The position numbers and the translations under genes were made by a program. Positions 44,691 to 50,922 of a DNA stretch of 50,922 nucleotides are shown here, piece by piece (positions within the stretch are counted from its first letter, which is position 1; each line of letters begins with the position of its first letter). Under the pieces are notes generated by a model. It was not told the DNA's origin and made no database searches. It worked only from the letters and a program-made list of their open reading frames with translations. The DNA comes from Brotaphodocola catenula (GTDB taxonomy: Bacteria > Bacillota > Clostridia > Lachnospirales > Lachnospiraceae): contig JAJEPU010000024.1 of NCBI GenBank assembly GCA_020686985.1, positions 1 through 50,922 on the forward strand, written 5' to 3'.

Positions 44691-44777
44691 AGCGTTACTG
44701 TTTGCACCTGTTTGTACAACCGGTCAACCGATAGGTGGACCGTGAGTGAGGCAGATAGGGATGCAGGCAGTAACGCT
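44691..44777 (+). other. Structured intergenic RNA element between binding protein and permease genes
   Basis: An outer 10-bp stem AGCGTTACTG / CAGTAACGCT (44691-44700 with 44768-44777) encloses 67 nt. Inside, CACCT (44705-44709) pairs with AGGTG (44733-44737), and CGGTC (44721-44725) with GACCG (44738-44742). Their order (1-2-1'-2') is that of an H-type pseudoknot. No T run, so not an ordinary terminator. Confidence 0.55.
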
Positions 44778-44814
44778 GCAAGGTTACGATAAACACAAGC
44801 GGGGGTGTAGCAAC

Positions 44815-45720
44815 ATGTCAAACAAGAAAATTAACCCCAGGAGTGCATCTGCCTGGAAGGATTTCTTATGTGTCCTTCCGGTGCTGGTATTCCTGGCAGT
44901 CTTTACCTATTATCCAATCGTTAAGCTGCTTCAGATTAGCTTTACCGACTGGAACCTGCTGAATGATACCTGGAATTATGTCGGATTCAAAAACTGGGTT
45001 TGGCTCTTCGGAGGTTCCGGAACAAAGTATCTGTGGAACTCTCTGAAAGTAACTTGCCTGTACTCAGCAGGAGAGCTTTTTATTACCCTTGTCGGTGGCA
45101 TGGTGTTTGCGCTCATCTTCAACCGTATGACAAAGGGATTTTCGGCGATGAGAGCAATCGTCTTCATGCCGAAGTACGTAGCAATGTCTTCCGCAGCAGT
45201 TGTTTTCCTGTGGATCTTCAATAAGGACAACGGAATTTTCAACTACCTGCTCTCCTTAGTAGGACTTCCGGCAGTTGACTGGCTCGGTAACCGCCACATG
45301 GCTCTGATTTCTGTATTGATGCTGACCGGATGGCGTTGCGTTGGATACGGAATGATGGTTTATCTGGCAGCAATGATGGGAATCGCTCAGGATTACTATG
45401 AGGCAGCCTCCCTTGACGGAGCAAACAAGGTTCAGCGTTTCTTCAAGATCACGCTTCCGATGCTTTCTCCGACCACTCTGTTCCTGTTTGTAACGACCTT
45501 CCTTTCCTCTATGAAGGTGTTCCAGTCCGTAGATATCTTGACACAGGGCGGACCGTATCGTTCCACTGAGGTATTTGTTTACAATATTTATCGTTATGCA
45601 ATGGTAGATTTCCGTATGGACCGTGCATCGACAGTTGCAATCTTTTTCTTCGTACTGCTGTTGATCGTGACGATTGCGACGATGAAGGTTTCCGGTGGAA
45701 ACGTAACTTACGATTCATAG
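44815..45720 (+). CDS. Ugp-like ABC permease, UgpA/MalF type
   Basis: ATG 44815 (MSNKKINPRS) is chosen over the earlier in-frame codon at 44746, which would read through the structured intergenic element. The 301-residue protein has six transmembrane helices (first WKDFLCVLPVLVFLAVFTYYP) and the EAA loop (YYEAASLDGANKVQRFFKITLPML, cited as YEAASLDGANKVQRF). ITFTDWNL-type sequence after helix 1 (ISFTDWNL) is typical of sugar/G3P permeases. Confidence 0.92.
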   Translation: MSNKKINPRSASAWKDFLCVLPVLVFLAVFTYYPIVKLLQISFTDWNLLNDTWNYVGFKNWVWLFGGSGTKYLWNSLKVTCLYSAGELFITLVGGMVFALIFNRMTKGFSAMRAIVFMPKYVAMSSAAVVFLWIFNKDNGIFNYLLSLVGLPAVDWLGNRHMALISVLMLTGWRCVGYGMMVYLAAMMGIAQDYYEAASLDGANKVQRFFKITLPMLSPTTLFLFVTTFLSSMKVFQSVDILTQGGPYRSTEVFVYNIYRYAMVDFRMDRASTVAIFFFVLLLIVTIATMKVSGGNVTYDS

Positions 45721-45733
45721 GAGGAGAACAATC

Positions 45734-46615
45734 ATGGGTAGACAGGCAAATGCCAATGGCATCGATTTGAACGAGGCTGCACGGCATAAGAAAAAAGTGA
45801 TGACGGTACTCCAGTACGTTCTGGCTACGATTGTTCTTTTGATTGTCGTATTTCCGATCTATTGGATGTTGGTATCTTCAGTAAAATCACAGGAAGAGAT
45901 TCTTCTTCCGGTTCCGACTCTCTGGCCGAGAGAGTTCCATTTTGAGAACTACATCAACGTGCTCAAGAGAGGCAACTTTATCAAGTATTATTACAACACG
46001 GCTGTGATGACAGCCGGAATCCTGATTTCTCAGGTCGTAACCGGTATCTTTGCGGGATACGGTTTCGCAAAGGGAAAATTCAAGGGACAGAACCTGTGCT
46101 TCATCATCGTGCTCGGCGCACTGATGATTCCGCTTCAGGTAACCTTCATTCCGATTTACATCATGATGGCAAACTGGGGAATGTCTGAGACCTTCATCGG
46201 CCTGATCCTTCCGGAGGCAGTATCTCCGTACTACATCTTCATGCTTCGTCAGACCTTCATGTCGATCGACGACAGCTATCTCGAGGCTGCACGTATGGAT
46301 GGACTTGGAAGAATCGGAATGATCACAAAGATCCTTGTTCCGATGTGTAAGTCCACACTGTTCACCGTAACGCTTGTAACCTTTACAAACGGATGGAACG
46401 CTTACTTCTGGCCGAAGATCATCGCAAAGGGCGAGACGAGACGAGTTCTGACGGTTGGACTGGCTTACTTAAAGAACACATTTGCAGGACAGGCAACGAT
46501 GAACAATCATGAGATCATGGCTGGTGCAGTGCTTGCGGTTGTACCGGTTATCATCTTGTTCTTCATCTTCCAGAAGTACATGCTGACCGGTTACTCGAAG
46601 GCGGCAATGAAGTAA
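45734..46615 (+). CDS. Ugp-like ABC permease, UgpE/MalG type
   Basis: The 293-residue protein has six transmembrane helices (IVFPIYWMLVSSVKSQEEI, GFAKGKFKGQNL) and the EAA loop DDSYLEAARMDGLGRIG. AGGAGGAG precedes ATG 45734, 13 nt after the partner permease. No ATPase gene follows, so the importer must use an ATPase encoded elsewhere, as for importers that share MsmK/UgpC-type subunits. No terminator is evident after it. Confidence 0.92.
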   Translation: MGRQANANGIDLNEAARHKKKVMTVLQYVLATIVLLIVVFPIYWMLVSSVKSQEEILLPVPTLWPREFHFENYINVLKRGNFIKYYYNTAVMTAGILISQVVTGIFAGYGFAKGKFKGQNLCFIIVLGALMIPLQVTFIPIYIMMANWGMSETFIGLILPEAVSPYYIFMLRQTFMSIDDSYLEAARMDGLGRIGMITKILVPMCKSTLFTVTLVTFTNGWNAYFWPKIIAKGETRRVLTVGLAYLKNTFAGQATMNNHEIMAGAVLAVVPVIILFFIFQKYMLTGYSKAAMK

Positions 46616-46660
46616 GACAATCTTGATTTGGAGTTATTTGAGTAATTATTTCAGTAAATT

Positions 46661-46704
46661 GAAATGTATTTAAAATGTATTTAAAATGTATTTGAAATGT
46701 ATTT
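46661..46704. repeat. Four tandem 11-bp repeats (RAAATGTATTT)
   Basis: Units at 46661, 46672, 46683 and 46694 match the consensus exactly; a degenerate fifth (GAAACATTATTT) follows. The array lies just upstream of, and partly within, the possible glpQ promoter. Confidence 0.85.
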
Positions 46705-46721
46705 GAAACATTATTTATAAA
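46692..46721 (+). promoter_or_regulatory. Possible promoter of glpQ
   Basis: TTGAAA (46692-46697), 18-nt spacer, TATAAA (46716-46721). A second -10-like TATACT is at 46773-46778 without a good -35. Confidence 0.45.
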
Positions 46722-46742
46722 GATTTTGTGTAAAACCTACAC

Positions 46743-46839
46743 GAAACAGATGCAAAAAGATAGAGAGAGTGCTATACTTGGCATAGAGCAGTTGACGTAT
46801 AAGAACAGTTGATTGTTCACCTGATTTTGCATCTGTTTC
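46743..46839 (+). promoter_or_regulatory. Perfect 15-bp inverted repeat in the glpQ upstream region
   Basis: GAAACAGATGCAAAA (46743-46757) and TTTTGCATCTGTTTC (46825-46839) are exact reverse complements, 67 nt apart. GAACA/TGTTC (46803-46807 with 46814-46818) forms an inner stem. If transcription starts near 46728, both arms are in the leader RNA. No T run follows. Confidence 0.7.
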
Positions 46840-46885
46840 ATGACAGACGACAAGAAAAATGTGAGAAACAGCGGAGGGAAACGAG

Positions 46886-47623
46886 ATGAAGGTTTATGCA
46901 CACAGAGGTTACAGCGGAAGATATCCGGAGAATACGATGCTCGCATTCAAGGAGGCTGGAAAACTCGGCGTTGACGGTATTGAGCTTGATGTTCAGCTGA
47001 CAAAAGACGGAGAGGTTGTTGTCATCCACGACGAGAAGATCGATCGCACGACAGACGGAACCGGTTATGTCAGAGATTATACACTTCAGGAGCTGAAGAA
47101 GTTCAATGCAGCTCAGATTTGGAATGGAAAATATGGTTTTCAGGAGATCCCGACCTTCGAGGAGTACTGTGCATGGGCGAAGGATCAGTCGCTTGTGACC
47201 AATGTGGAGATTAAGAGCGGAGTCTTTTATTACGCAGAACTGGAGGAGAAAACTCTGGCACTGGTAAAGAAATACGGACTGGAAGATCGCATCATCTTCT
47301 CCTCCTTTAATCATACCTCTGTATTTCTGCTGAGAAAGCTCGCACCGGAGATTCCGGGAGGTGCGCTCGTAGAGCATGAGGGACTTGGAAATGCCGGATA
47401 TTACTGCAAGAAGTACGATATGCAGTGCTATCATCCGGGCTACAAGGGTCTGACCGAGGAAGAGGTTAAGATCTGCCATGAGAATGGCATTGATGTCAAT
47501 GTATGGACGGTCAATGATATGGCAACGCTCGAACAGCTTTGGGACTGGAAGTGCGAGGGTGTCATCAGCAATTATCCGGATGTCTGCAAACGCTATGTTG
47601 ACAGCAAGGCAAGTGAGCAGTAA
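46886..47623 (+). CDS. glpQ: Glycerophosphodiester phosphodiesterase, cytosolic (UgpQ type)
   Basis: Hydrolyses glycerophosphodiesters to G3P and an alcohol. The 245-residue protein starts directly with the GDPD fold (MKVYAHRGYSGRYPENTMLAF; cited as AHRGYSGRYPENT), with His6 and Arg7 of the HR motif, metal ligands in IELDVQLTKDGE, the catalytic His of VVIHD, NVEIKSG, and VNVWTVND. There is no signal peptide, so it acts on imported substrates, like E. coli UgpQ. It lies between the Ugp-like importer and glpP, which fits a diester-to-G3P route. GGAGGGAAACG precedes ATG 46886. Confidence 0.93.
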   Translation: MKVYAHRGYSGRYPENTMLAFKEAGKLGVDGIELDVQLTKDGEVVVIHDEKIDRTTDGTGYVRDYTLQELKKFNAAQIWNGKYGFQEIPTFEEYCAWAKDQSLVTNVEIKSGVFYYAELEEKTLALVKKYGLEDRIIFSSFNHTSVFLLRKLAPEIPGGALVEHEGLGNAGYYCKKYDMQCYHPGYKGLTEEEVKICHENGIDVNVWTVNDMATLEQLWDWKCEGVISNYPDVCKRYVDSKASEQ

Positions 47624-47703
47624 GAGAAATAATTGAAATGTTAAATGTTTAAAAATTCATAGGAAAAGAACATTATCTGTTCAGCAAGGGGAAAAGTTAT
47701 GAG

Positions 47704-47768
47704 AAAAAGGCTTTCGCAGAAACGCAAAGTCCAGAGATGGGCTATGTGTTTTGGCAAAGCCTTTTTTT
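47704..47768 (+). terminator. Terminator between glpQ and glpP
   Basis: AAAAAGGCTTT (47704-47714) pairs with AAAGCCTTTTT (47756-47766), with a long T run. A promoter-like pair, TTGACG (47847-47852) and TAAAGT (47870-47875) with a 17-nt spacer, follows, but its -10 box abuts the glpP ribosome site. Confidence 0.75.
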
Positions 47769-47887
47769 GTTAATTTTTAGCCATTTATCTTTGCGTTGCG
47801 GGGTCACTTTGGATGATTTGGAAAGTGACGGTTTCGTGGGTTTTGCTTGACGGATTGGAAATACGTTGCTAAAGTAAAGGAGAACAT

Positions 47888-48487
47888 ATGGAGAGTCAAT
47901 TAGAGAAAGAATGGGGAGTTGAAAGAATGAAGGCAATGGAGTTGTTTGAGAGTTCACCGGTGATTGCAGCGGTAAAAGACGATAAAGGACTGTATCGGTG
48001 TTTTGATTCAGAGTGTCAGGTGGTATTTATTCTGTATGGAACGATTTTGAATATCACGGATATTGTGCGACAGATCAAGGATCACGGAAAGATTGCAGTG
48101 GCTCATGTGGATCTGATTCAGGGGCTGAGTGCCAAGGAGGTGGCAGTCGACTACATTCGCACAAATACGCTGGCAGATGGAATCATCAGTACAAAACCGC
48201 TCCTTGTCAAACATGCGGTGGAGTCCGGACTGCTCGGCGTTCAGAGAACCTTTTTGATTGATTCGATGGCGATGAGCACGACGAAGAAGCAGATTGAGTC
48301 GTTCCGTCCGGATGCGATTGAGATTATGCCGGGAATTATGCCGAAGGTTCTTCAGGAGATTCGCGGATTTACGGAGGTTCCGATTATTGCCGGAGGTCTG
48401 ATCTCCGATAAAAAGGATATCATGGCAGCATTTTCCGCGGGAGCAGATGCGATTTCCACGACGAAGGAAGATTTGTGGTTTATGTAG
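47888..48487 (+). CDS. glpP: Glycerol-3-phosphate-responsive antiterminator GlpP
   Basis: AAAGGAG lies five bases before ATG 47888 (199 residues). ATG 47927 is the alternative if the nearby promoter is real, and gives the N-terminus more usual for the family. The protein is a TIM-barrel-like GlpP (SSPVIAAVKDDKGL, VAHVDLIQGLSAKEVAVDYI, DGIISTKP, DAIEIMPGIMPKV, IIAGGLISDKKDI, DAISTTKEDLW). In Bacillus subtilis GlpP with bound G3P lets polymerase pass terminators in the leaders of glp transcripts. Terminator-bearing leaders before glpK, the Opp-type operon, the G3P dehydrogenase and the Ugp-like operon are its obvious candidate targets. Confidence 0.93.
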   Translation: MESQLEKEWGVERMKAMELFESSPVIAAVKDDKGLYRCFDSECQVVFILYGTILNITDIVRQIKDHGKIAVAHVDLIQGLSAKEVAVDYIRTNTLADGIISTKPLLVKHAVESGLLGVQRTFLIDSMAMSTTKKQIESFRPDAIEIMPGIMPKVLQEIRGFTEVPIIAGGLISDKKDIMAAFSAGADAISTTKEDLWFM

Positions 48488-48561
48488 GATTTTTTGAAAC
48501 CGAAAACGGTGCTGACAAGATAAGAGTGACAAAATAGGAAAAGAGACAGGAGGAAGCGAAG

Positions 48562-49371
48562 ATGAGTGAGTTTGCATATAAGTACGGATTTATCGGAATG
48601 GGAAATATGGGATTTGCGATGTTGAAGGGGCTTCTTCAGGCGACTCCGGCGGAGAGTCTCACTTTTTCAGCGAGAAATCGGGAGAAGATGGCAAAGGTGG
48701 AGGCGGAGACCGGTGTGCATCCGGCTTCCTCAAATTTGGAGTGCGCAAAATCTTCCAAGTACCTGATTTTGGCAGTGAAACCTCAGCAGTATGATACTGT
48801 GATCGGAGAGATCCGGGAGGTGGTATCTGCGGATCAGGTGATTTTGTCAATCGCTCCGGGAATCACGATTGAGGATCTCGGAAAGCGCTTTGGAAAGCCG
48901 GTGCGTGTGGTCAGAGCAATGCCGAACACACCGGCGCTTGTCGGAGAGGGAATGACCGGAGTCAGCTTTGAGGAAGATCAGTTTTCTGAGAAAGAGAGAG
49001 CAGATATTCGTGAGTTCTTCTGCTCATTTGGAAGGATGGAGATCGTCGGGGAGAACCTGATGAATGCGGTTGTCTGCGCGAGTGGAAGTTCTCCGGCATA
49101 CATTTACATGATTATCGAGGCGCTTGCAGACAGTGTGGTGAAGTATGGACTGCCAAGAGCGTCTGCCTATCAGATGGTTGCACAGACGGTCCTCGGAAGT
49201 GCGAAGATGGTGCTTGAGACAGGCAAACATCCGGGAGAACTCAAGGATCAGGTCTGCTCCCCGGGTGGCACGACGATCGCCGGAGTTTCTGCACTTGAGG
49301 AGTATGGTCTTCGGAATGCATTGATTAAGGCATCTGATGCATGCTATGAGAAGTGTACGAGAGTAAAATGA
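48562..49371 (+). CDS. proC: Pyrroline-5-carboxylate reductase
   Basis: Last step of proline synthesis (P5C to proline with NADPH). The 269-residue protein has the Rossmann motif GFIGMGNMGFAMLKG, AVKPQQYD, SIAPGITIEDL, VRAMPNTPALVGEGM and the C-terminal dimerisation signature (VCSPGGTTIAGV). AGGAGG precedes ATG 48562. It stands 74 nt after glpP. The 48488-48561 gap contains no terminator, so read-through from glpP is possible. Confidence 0.95.
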   Translation: MSEFAYKYGFIGMGNMGFAMLKGLLQATPAESLTFSARNREKMAKVEAETGVHPASSNLECAKSSKYLILAVKPQQYDTVIGEIREVVSADQVILSIAPGITIEDLGKRFGKPVRVVRAMPNTPALVGEGMTGVSFEEDQFSEKERADIREFFCSFGRMEIVGENLMNAVVCASGSSPAYIYMIIEALADSVVKYGLPRASAYQMVAQTVLGSAKMVLETGKHPGELKDQVCSPGGTTIAGVSALEEYGLRNALIKASDACYEKCTRVK

Positions 49372-49441
49372 CGTAAATGACGCAAGTAAAGTAACATGAA
49401 CGGACAAGTATGAAAAAGACTGGAAGAGAGGAAATGAGATT

Positions 49442-49999
49442 ATGGAGAATAAAGAGACAAAGAAGATTCCGCCGGTAATCCGCAAGGATCGTCAGTTGAA
49501 ATATACCGGAAACATTCTCAAGATTTATGAGGATACGGTGATTGCAAACGGACATGAGGCACACTGGGATTACATTCATCACGACGGAGCAGCGGCGGTT
49601 GTTGCAGTTGCAGATGACGGAAAGCTGCTGATGGTGCGCCAGTACCGCAATGCGCTTGATCGCGAGACACTTGAGATTCCGGCAGGAAAACTGGATGATC
49701 CGAATGAGCCGAAGATTGAGTGCGCATACCGGGAGCTTGAGGAGGAGACAGGATATCGCTGTGATAAGCTGGAGTATCTGATGAGTCTGAATACGACGGT
49801 CGCATTCTGTGATGAGGCGATTGATATTTTTGTTGCCCGCAATCTGATTCCGTCTCATCAGCATCTCGATGAGGATGAGGTGATCAATGTCGAGGCATGG
49901 GAACTTGAAGATCTCGAAGAGCTGATCTACACCGGAAAGATGACGGATGCGAAGACCGTTGCAGCGATTATGGCTTATGCGAGAAAGTACCGGAGATAA
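49442..49999 (+). CDS. nudF: Nudix hydrolase, ADP-ribose pyrophosphatase
   Basis: The 185-residue protein matches the NudF type: DTVIANGHEAHWDYIHHDGAA, VRQYRNALDRETLEIPAGKLD, and a Nudix box reading GKLDDPNE-x7-RELEEETGY, with one residue more than the textbook GX5E spacing. It removes ADP-ribose. In Bacillus the gene lies shortly before spoIIM, as the next frame suggests here. AGAGGAAATG precedes ATG 49442. Confidence 0.92.
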   Translation: MENKETKKIPPVIRKDRQLKYTGNILKIYEDTVIANGHEAHWDYIHHDGAAAVVAVADDGKLLMVRQYRNALDRETLEIPAGKLDDPNEPKIECAYRELEEETGYRCDKLEYLMSLNTTVAFCDEAIDIFVARNLIPSHQHLDEDEVINVEAWELEDLEELIYTGKMTDAKTVAAIMAYARKYRR

Positions 50000-50093
50000 G
50001 AGAAAAAAAGAAAAAATAGAACATAATGTGTTGTAAAAATACATGATCGCTTTCGCTTTGGCATAGAGTATAAAAAATGTTGCGGAGTGCGTG

Positions 50094-50630
50094 ATGAAGA
50101 GAGTACAGCGACTTTTGCTCTGGGCAGTGGCGGGATGGATTCTTGCCTCGATTTTGGCAAACCGTGCATTTGTCTCCGGTCTGATTAATGTGAGCGTGCT
50201 TTTTGATCTGCTCGAGAACCGGTGCGGGGATCTTTCGGGGGAGAACAGGGGTGAATTTTTTCGGATGATCGCCTTGCGCTTTATGCAGACCGGAGGGCTT
50301 GCGCTGATCTGTGCGGGGCGGTTTGCGAGCGTGGGAGTGAGGATTATTCTGTTTCTGATTGGAGCCTGTGCCTCTGCTACGCTTGTGATTTTGACATGGA
50401 CGAGGGGAGCGGGCGGGCTTGTTCTTTTTCTGTGTGCATCTCTTCCGCAGGATCTTTTTTATCTGGCATCGTGGTTTCTTTTGATTGCAGAGAGTGTGGA
50501 GTATCCGCAAACCGTAAAAAGACCGTATCAGAGACGAATCTGGATGATTGCAGGACTTCTCTGTGCAGTTGGAATCTGGGTGGAATTTGTGATTGGGGAC
50601 TGGATTCTCAAAAATTTCGTTTCCTTTTAG
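50094..50630 (+). CDS. Probable SpoIIM-like membrane protein
   Basis: ATG 50094 is seven bases after GGAG; the adjacent GTG 50091 is less suitable. The 178-residue protein has about four hydrophobic segments (LLLWAVAGWILASILA; VGVRIILFLIGACASATLVIL; LVLFLCASLPQDLFYLASWF; IWMIAGLLCAVGIWVEFVIG). LPQDLFYLASW resembles the 'PHGxxExPA' motif of SpoIIM only loosely. The position after nudF is where spoIIM lies in Bacillus. If right, it is part of the DMP complex that remodels peptidoglycan during engulfment. Start and family are uncertain. Confidence 0.5.
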   Translation: MKRVQRLLLWAVAGWILASILANRAFVSGLINVSVLFDLLENRCGDLSGENRGEFFRMIALRFMQTGGLALICAGRFASVGVRIILFLIGACASATLVILTWTRGAGGLVLFLCASLPQDLFYLASWFLLIAESVEYPQTVKRPYQRRIWMIAGLLCAVGIWVEFVIGDWILKNFVSF

Positions 50631-50648
50631 GACATCTAAGCGGGAATC

Positions 50649-50669
50649 CTCGGCCATTCAATGACCGAG
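50649..50669 (+). other. Imperfect palindrome, possible IS left-end hairpin or terminator
   Basis: CTCGG-c-CATT..ATG-a-CCGAG: 5 bp, one mismatch, then 3-4 bp with a tiny loop. It has the shape of the subterminal hairpins of IS200/IS605 elements and lies about 100 nt before the transposase start; it has no T run. Confidence 0.45.
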
Positions 50670-50732
50670 ATGAAAGCGCCATTCTGCTATAATAATTCAT
50701 ACTGTATGTATAGAACTATTACTAAATAAAAG

Positions 50733-50761
50733 TTGAAATTTAATGCATATAATGCTATACT
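50733..50761 (+). promoter_or_regulatory. Promoter-like boxes before the IS200/IS605 transposase
   Basis: TTGAAA (50733-50738), 17-nt spacer, TATACT (50756-50761). The start would fall at or next to the ATG at 50768, making the mRNA nearly leaderless; there is no ribosome site. Confidence 0.5.
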
Positions 50762-50767
50762 GTGTGT

Positions 50768-50922
50768 ATGAATAAAAATAATCTAAAACATGCACGAACT
50801 TGCGTGTATAATATCAATTATCATATTGTGTGGTCTGTTAAATATAGAAGAAAAATTATAACTCCTGAGATTGAGTCTTATATGAGAGACTTGATTCAAC
50901 ATATTGCTTCTGACAAGGGGTT
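50768..50922 (+). mobile_element. tnpA: IS200/IS605-family transposase TnpA, 5' part (cut by window end)
   Basis: The first 51 codons read CVYNINYHIVWSVKYRRKII, the conserved start of Y1 (HUH) single-strand transposases of the IS200/IS605 family. The rest, including the HUH and catalytic Tyr motifs, lies outside the window, so I cannot say whether the gene is intact or whether a tnpB follows. The DNA is markedly more AT-rich than the genes before it. Confidence 0.9.

Noticed and set aside
47847-47875. Promoter for glpP (TTGACG-17-TAAAGT)
   Set aside because: The boxes are good, but transcription would start about where the ribosome site of ATG 47888 lies. Kept only as an alternative linked to ATG 47927.
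49680-49750. Nudix box with one extra residue as a defect
   Set aside because: The GX6E spacing occurs, as far as I recall, in other clostridial ADP-ribose pyrophosphatases and the RELEEETG core is intact.
1-50922. CRISPR arrays, tRNA or rRNA genes, prophage modules
   Set aside because: I saw no regularly spaced repeats, no tRNA T-arm with matching acceptor stems, no rRNA sequence and no phage structural genes.

Overview
The window looks like chromosomal DNA of a spore-forming Clostridia, most likely Lachnospiraceae. The evidence is the gene order fbpA/rqcH - yicC - gmk - rpoZ, the order rpmB / asp23 - fakA - recG, a GerW-type sporulation protein, a T-box leader, a GlpP antiterminator, a DUF1667-type glycerol-3-phosphate dehydrogenase operon, and strong Glu-GAG codon preference in the housekeeping genes. 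I cannot name a species.

Layout. (1) 1-4.2 kb is a decayed, GAA-rich accessory patch. It holds a hybrid sensor kinase split by an in-frame TGA, a second sensor reduced by an internal deletion, a likely IS4-type transposase remnant, and an XRE regulator. (2) 4.8-24.3 kb is mostly conserved housekeeping: rqcH (minus strand), yicC, gmk, rpoZ, rimO, pgsA and cinA, then a lineage-specific block of two unrecognised proteins with DUF2953 and gerW. After that come rpmB (minus strand), asp23-fakA-recG, and a tryptophan T-box controlling a trpXYZ-type ABC importer. (3) 24.5-29.9 kb has a sensor kinase/response regulator pair, an L,D-transpeptidase, and a DEAD-box RNA helicase behind a long leader with a terminator hairpin. 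(4) 29.9-48.5 kb is a glycerol / glycerol-3-phosphate (G3P) region: glpK, an Opp/Dpp-type ABC importer, mgtC, a three-gene anaerobic G3P dehydrogenase, a YesL protein, a Ugp-like ABC importer, a cytosolic glycerophosphodiesterase (glpQ) and the G3P-responsive antiterminator glpP. (5) 48.5-50.9 kb has proC, a Nudix ADP-ribose pyrophosphatase, a probable SpoIIM-like membrane protein, and the start of an IS200/IS605 transposase cut by the window edge.

Main observation. Four operons in the glycerol region (glpK, Opp-like ABC, G3P dehydrogenase, Ugp-like ABC) each begin with a clear vegetative promoter and a leader holding an intrinsic-terminator-like hairpin. In the glpK and dehydrogenase leaders a 5-nt ACCTT lies exactly 15 nt before a segment that can pair with it (AGGGT / AAGGT) and that belongs to the 5' arm of the terminator. 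The loop is purine-rich (GAGAG). The Opp leader has an analogous arrangement and the Ugp leader a weaker one. Since glpP is encoded in the same region, the simplest reading is a GlpP antitermination regulon wider than the classical glp genes, covering two ABC importers of unproven substrate. In the inferred pathway, glycerophosphodiesters enter (possibly by the Ugp-like importer), cytosolic GlpQ releases G3P, GlpK makes G3P from glycerol, the dehydrogenase oxidises it, and G3P-loaded GlpP opens the leaders. The hairpins and genes are seen in the sequence; the regulatory link is inference.
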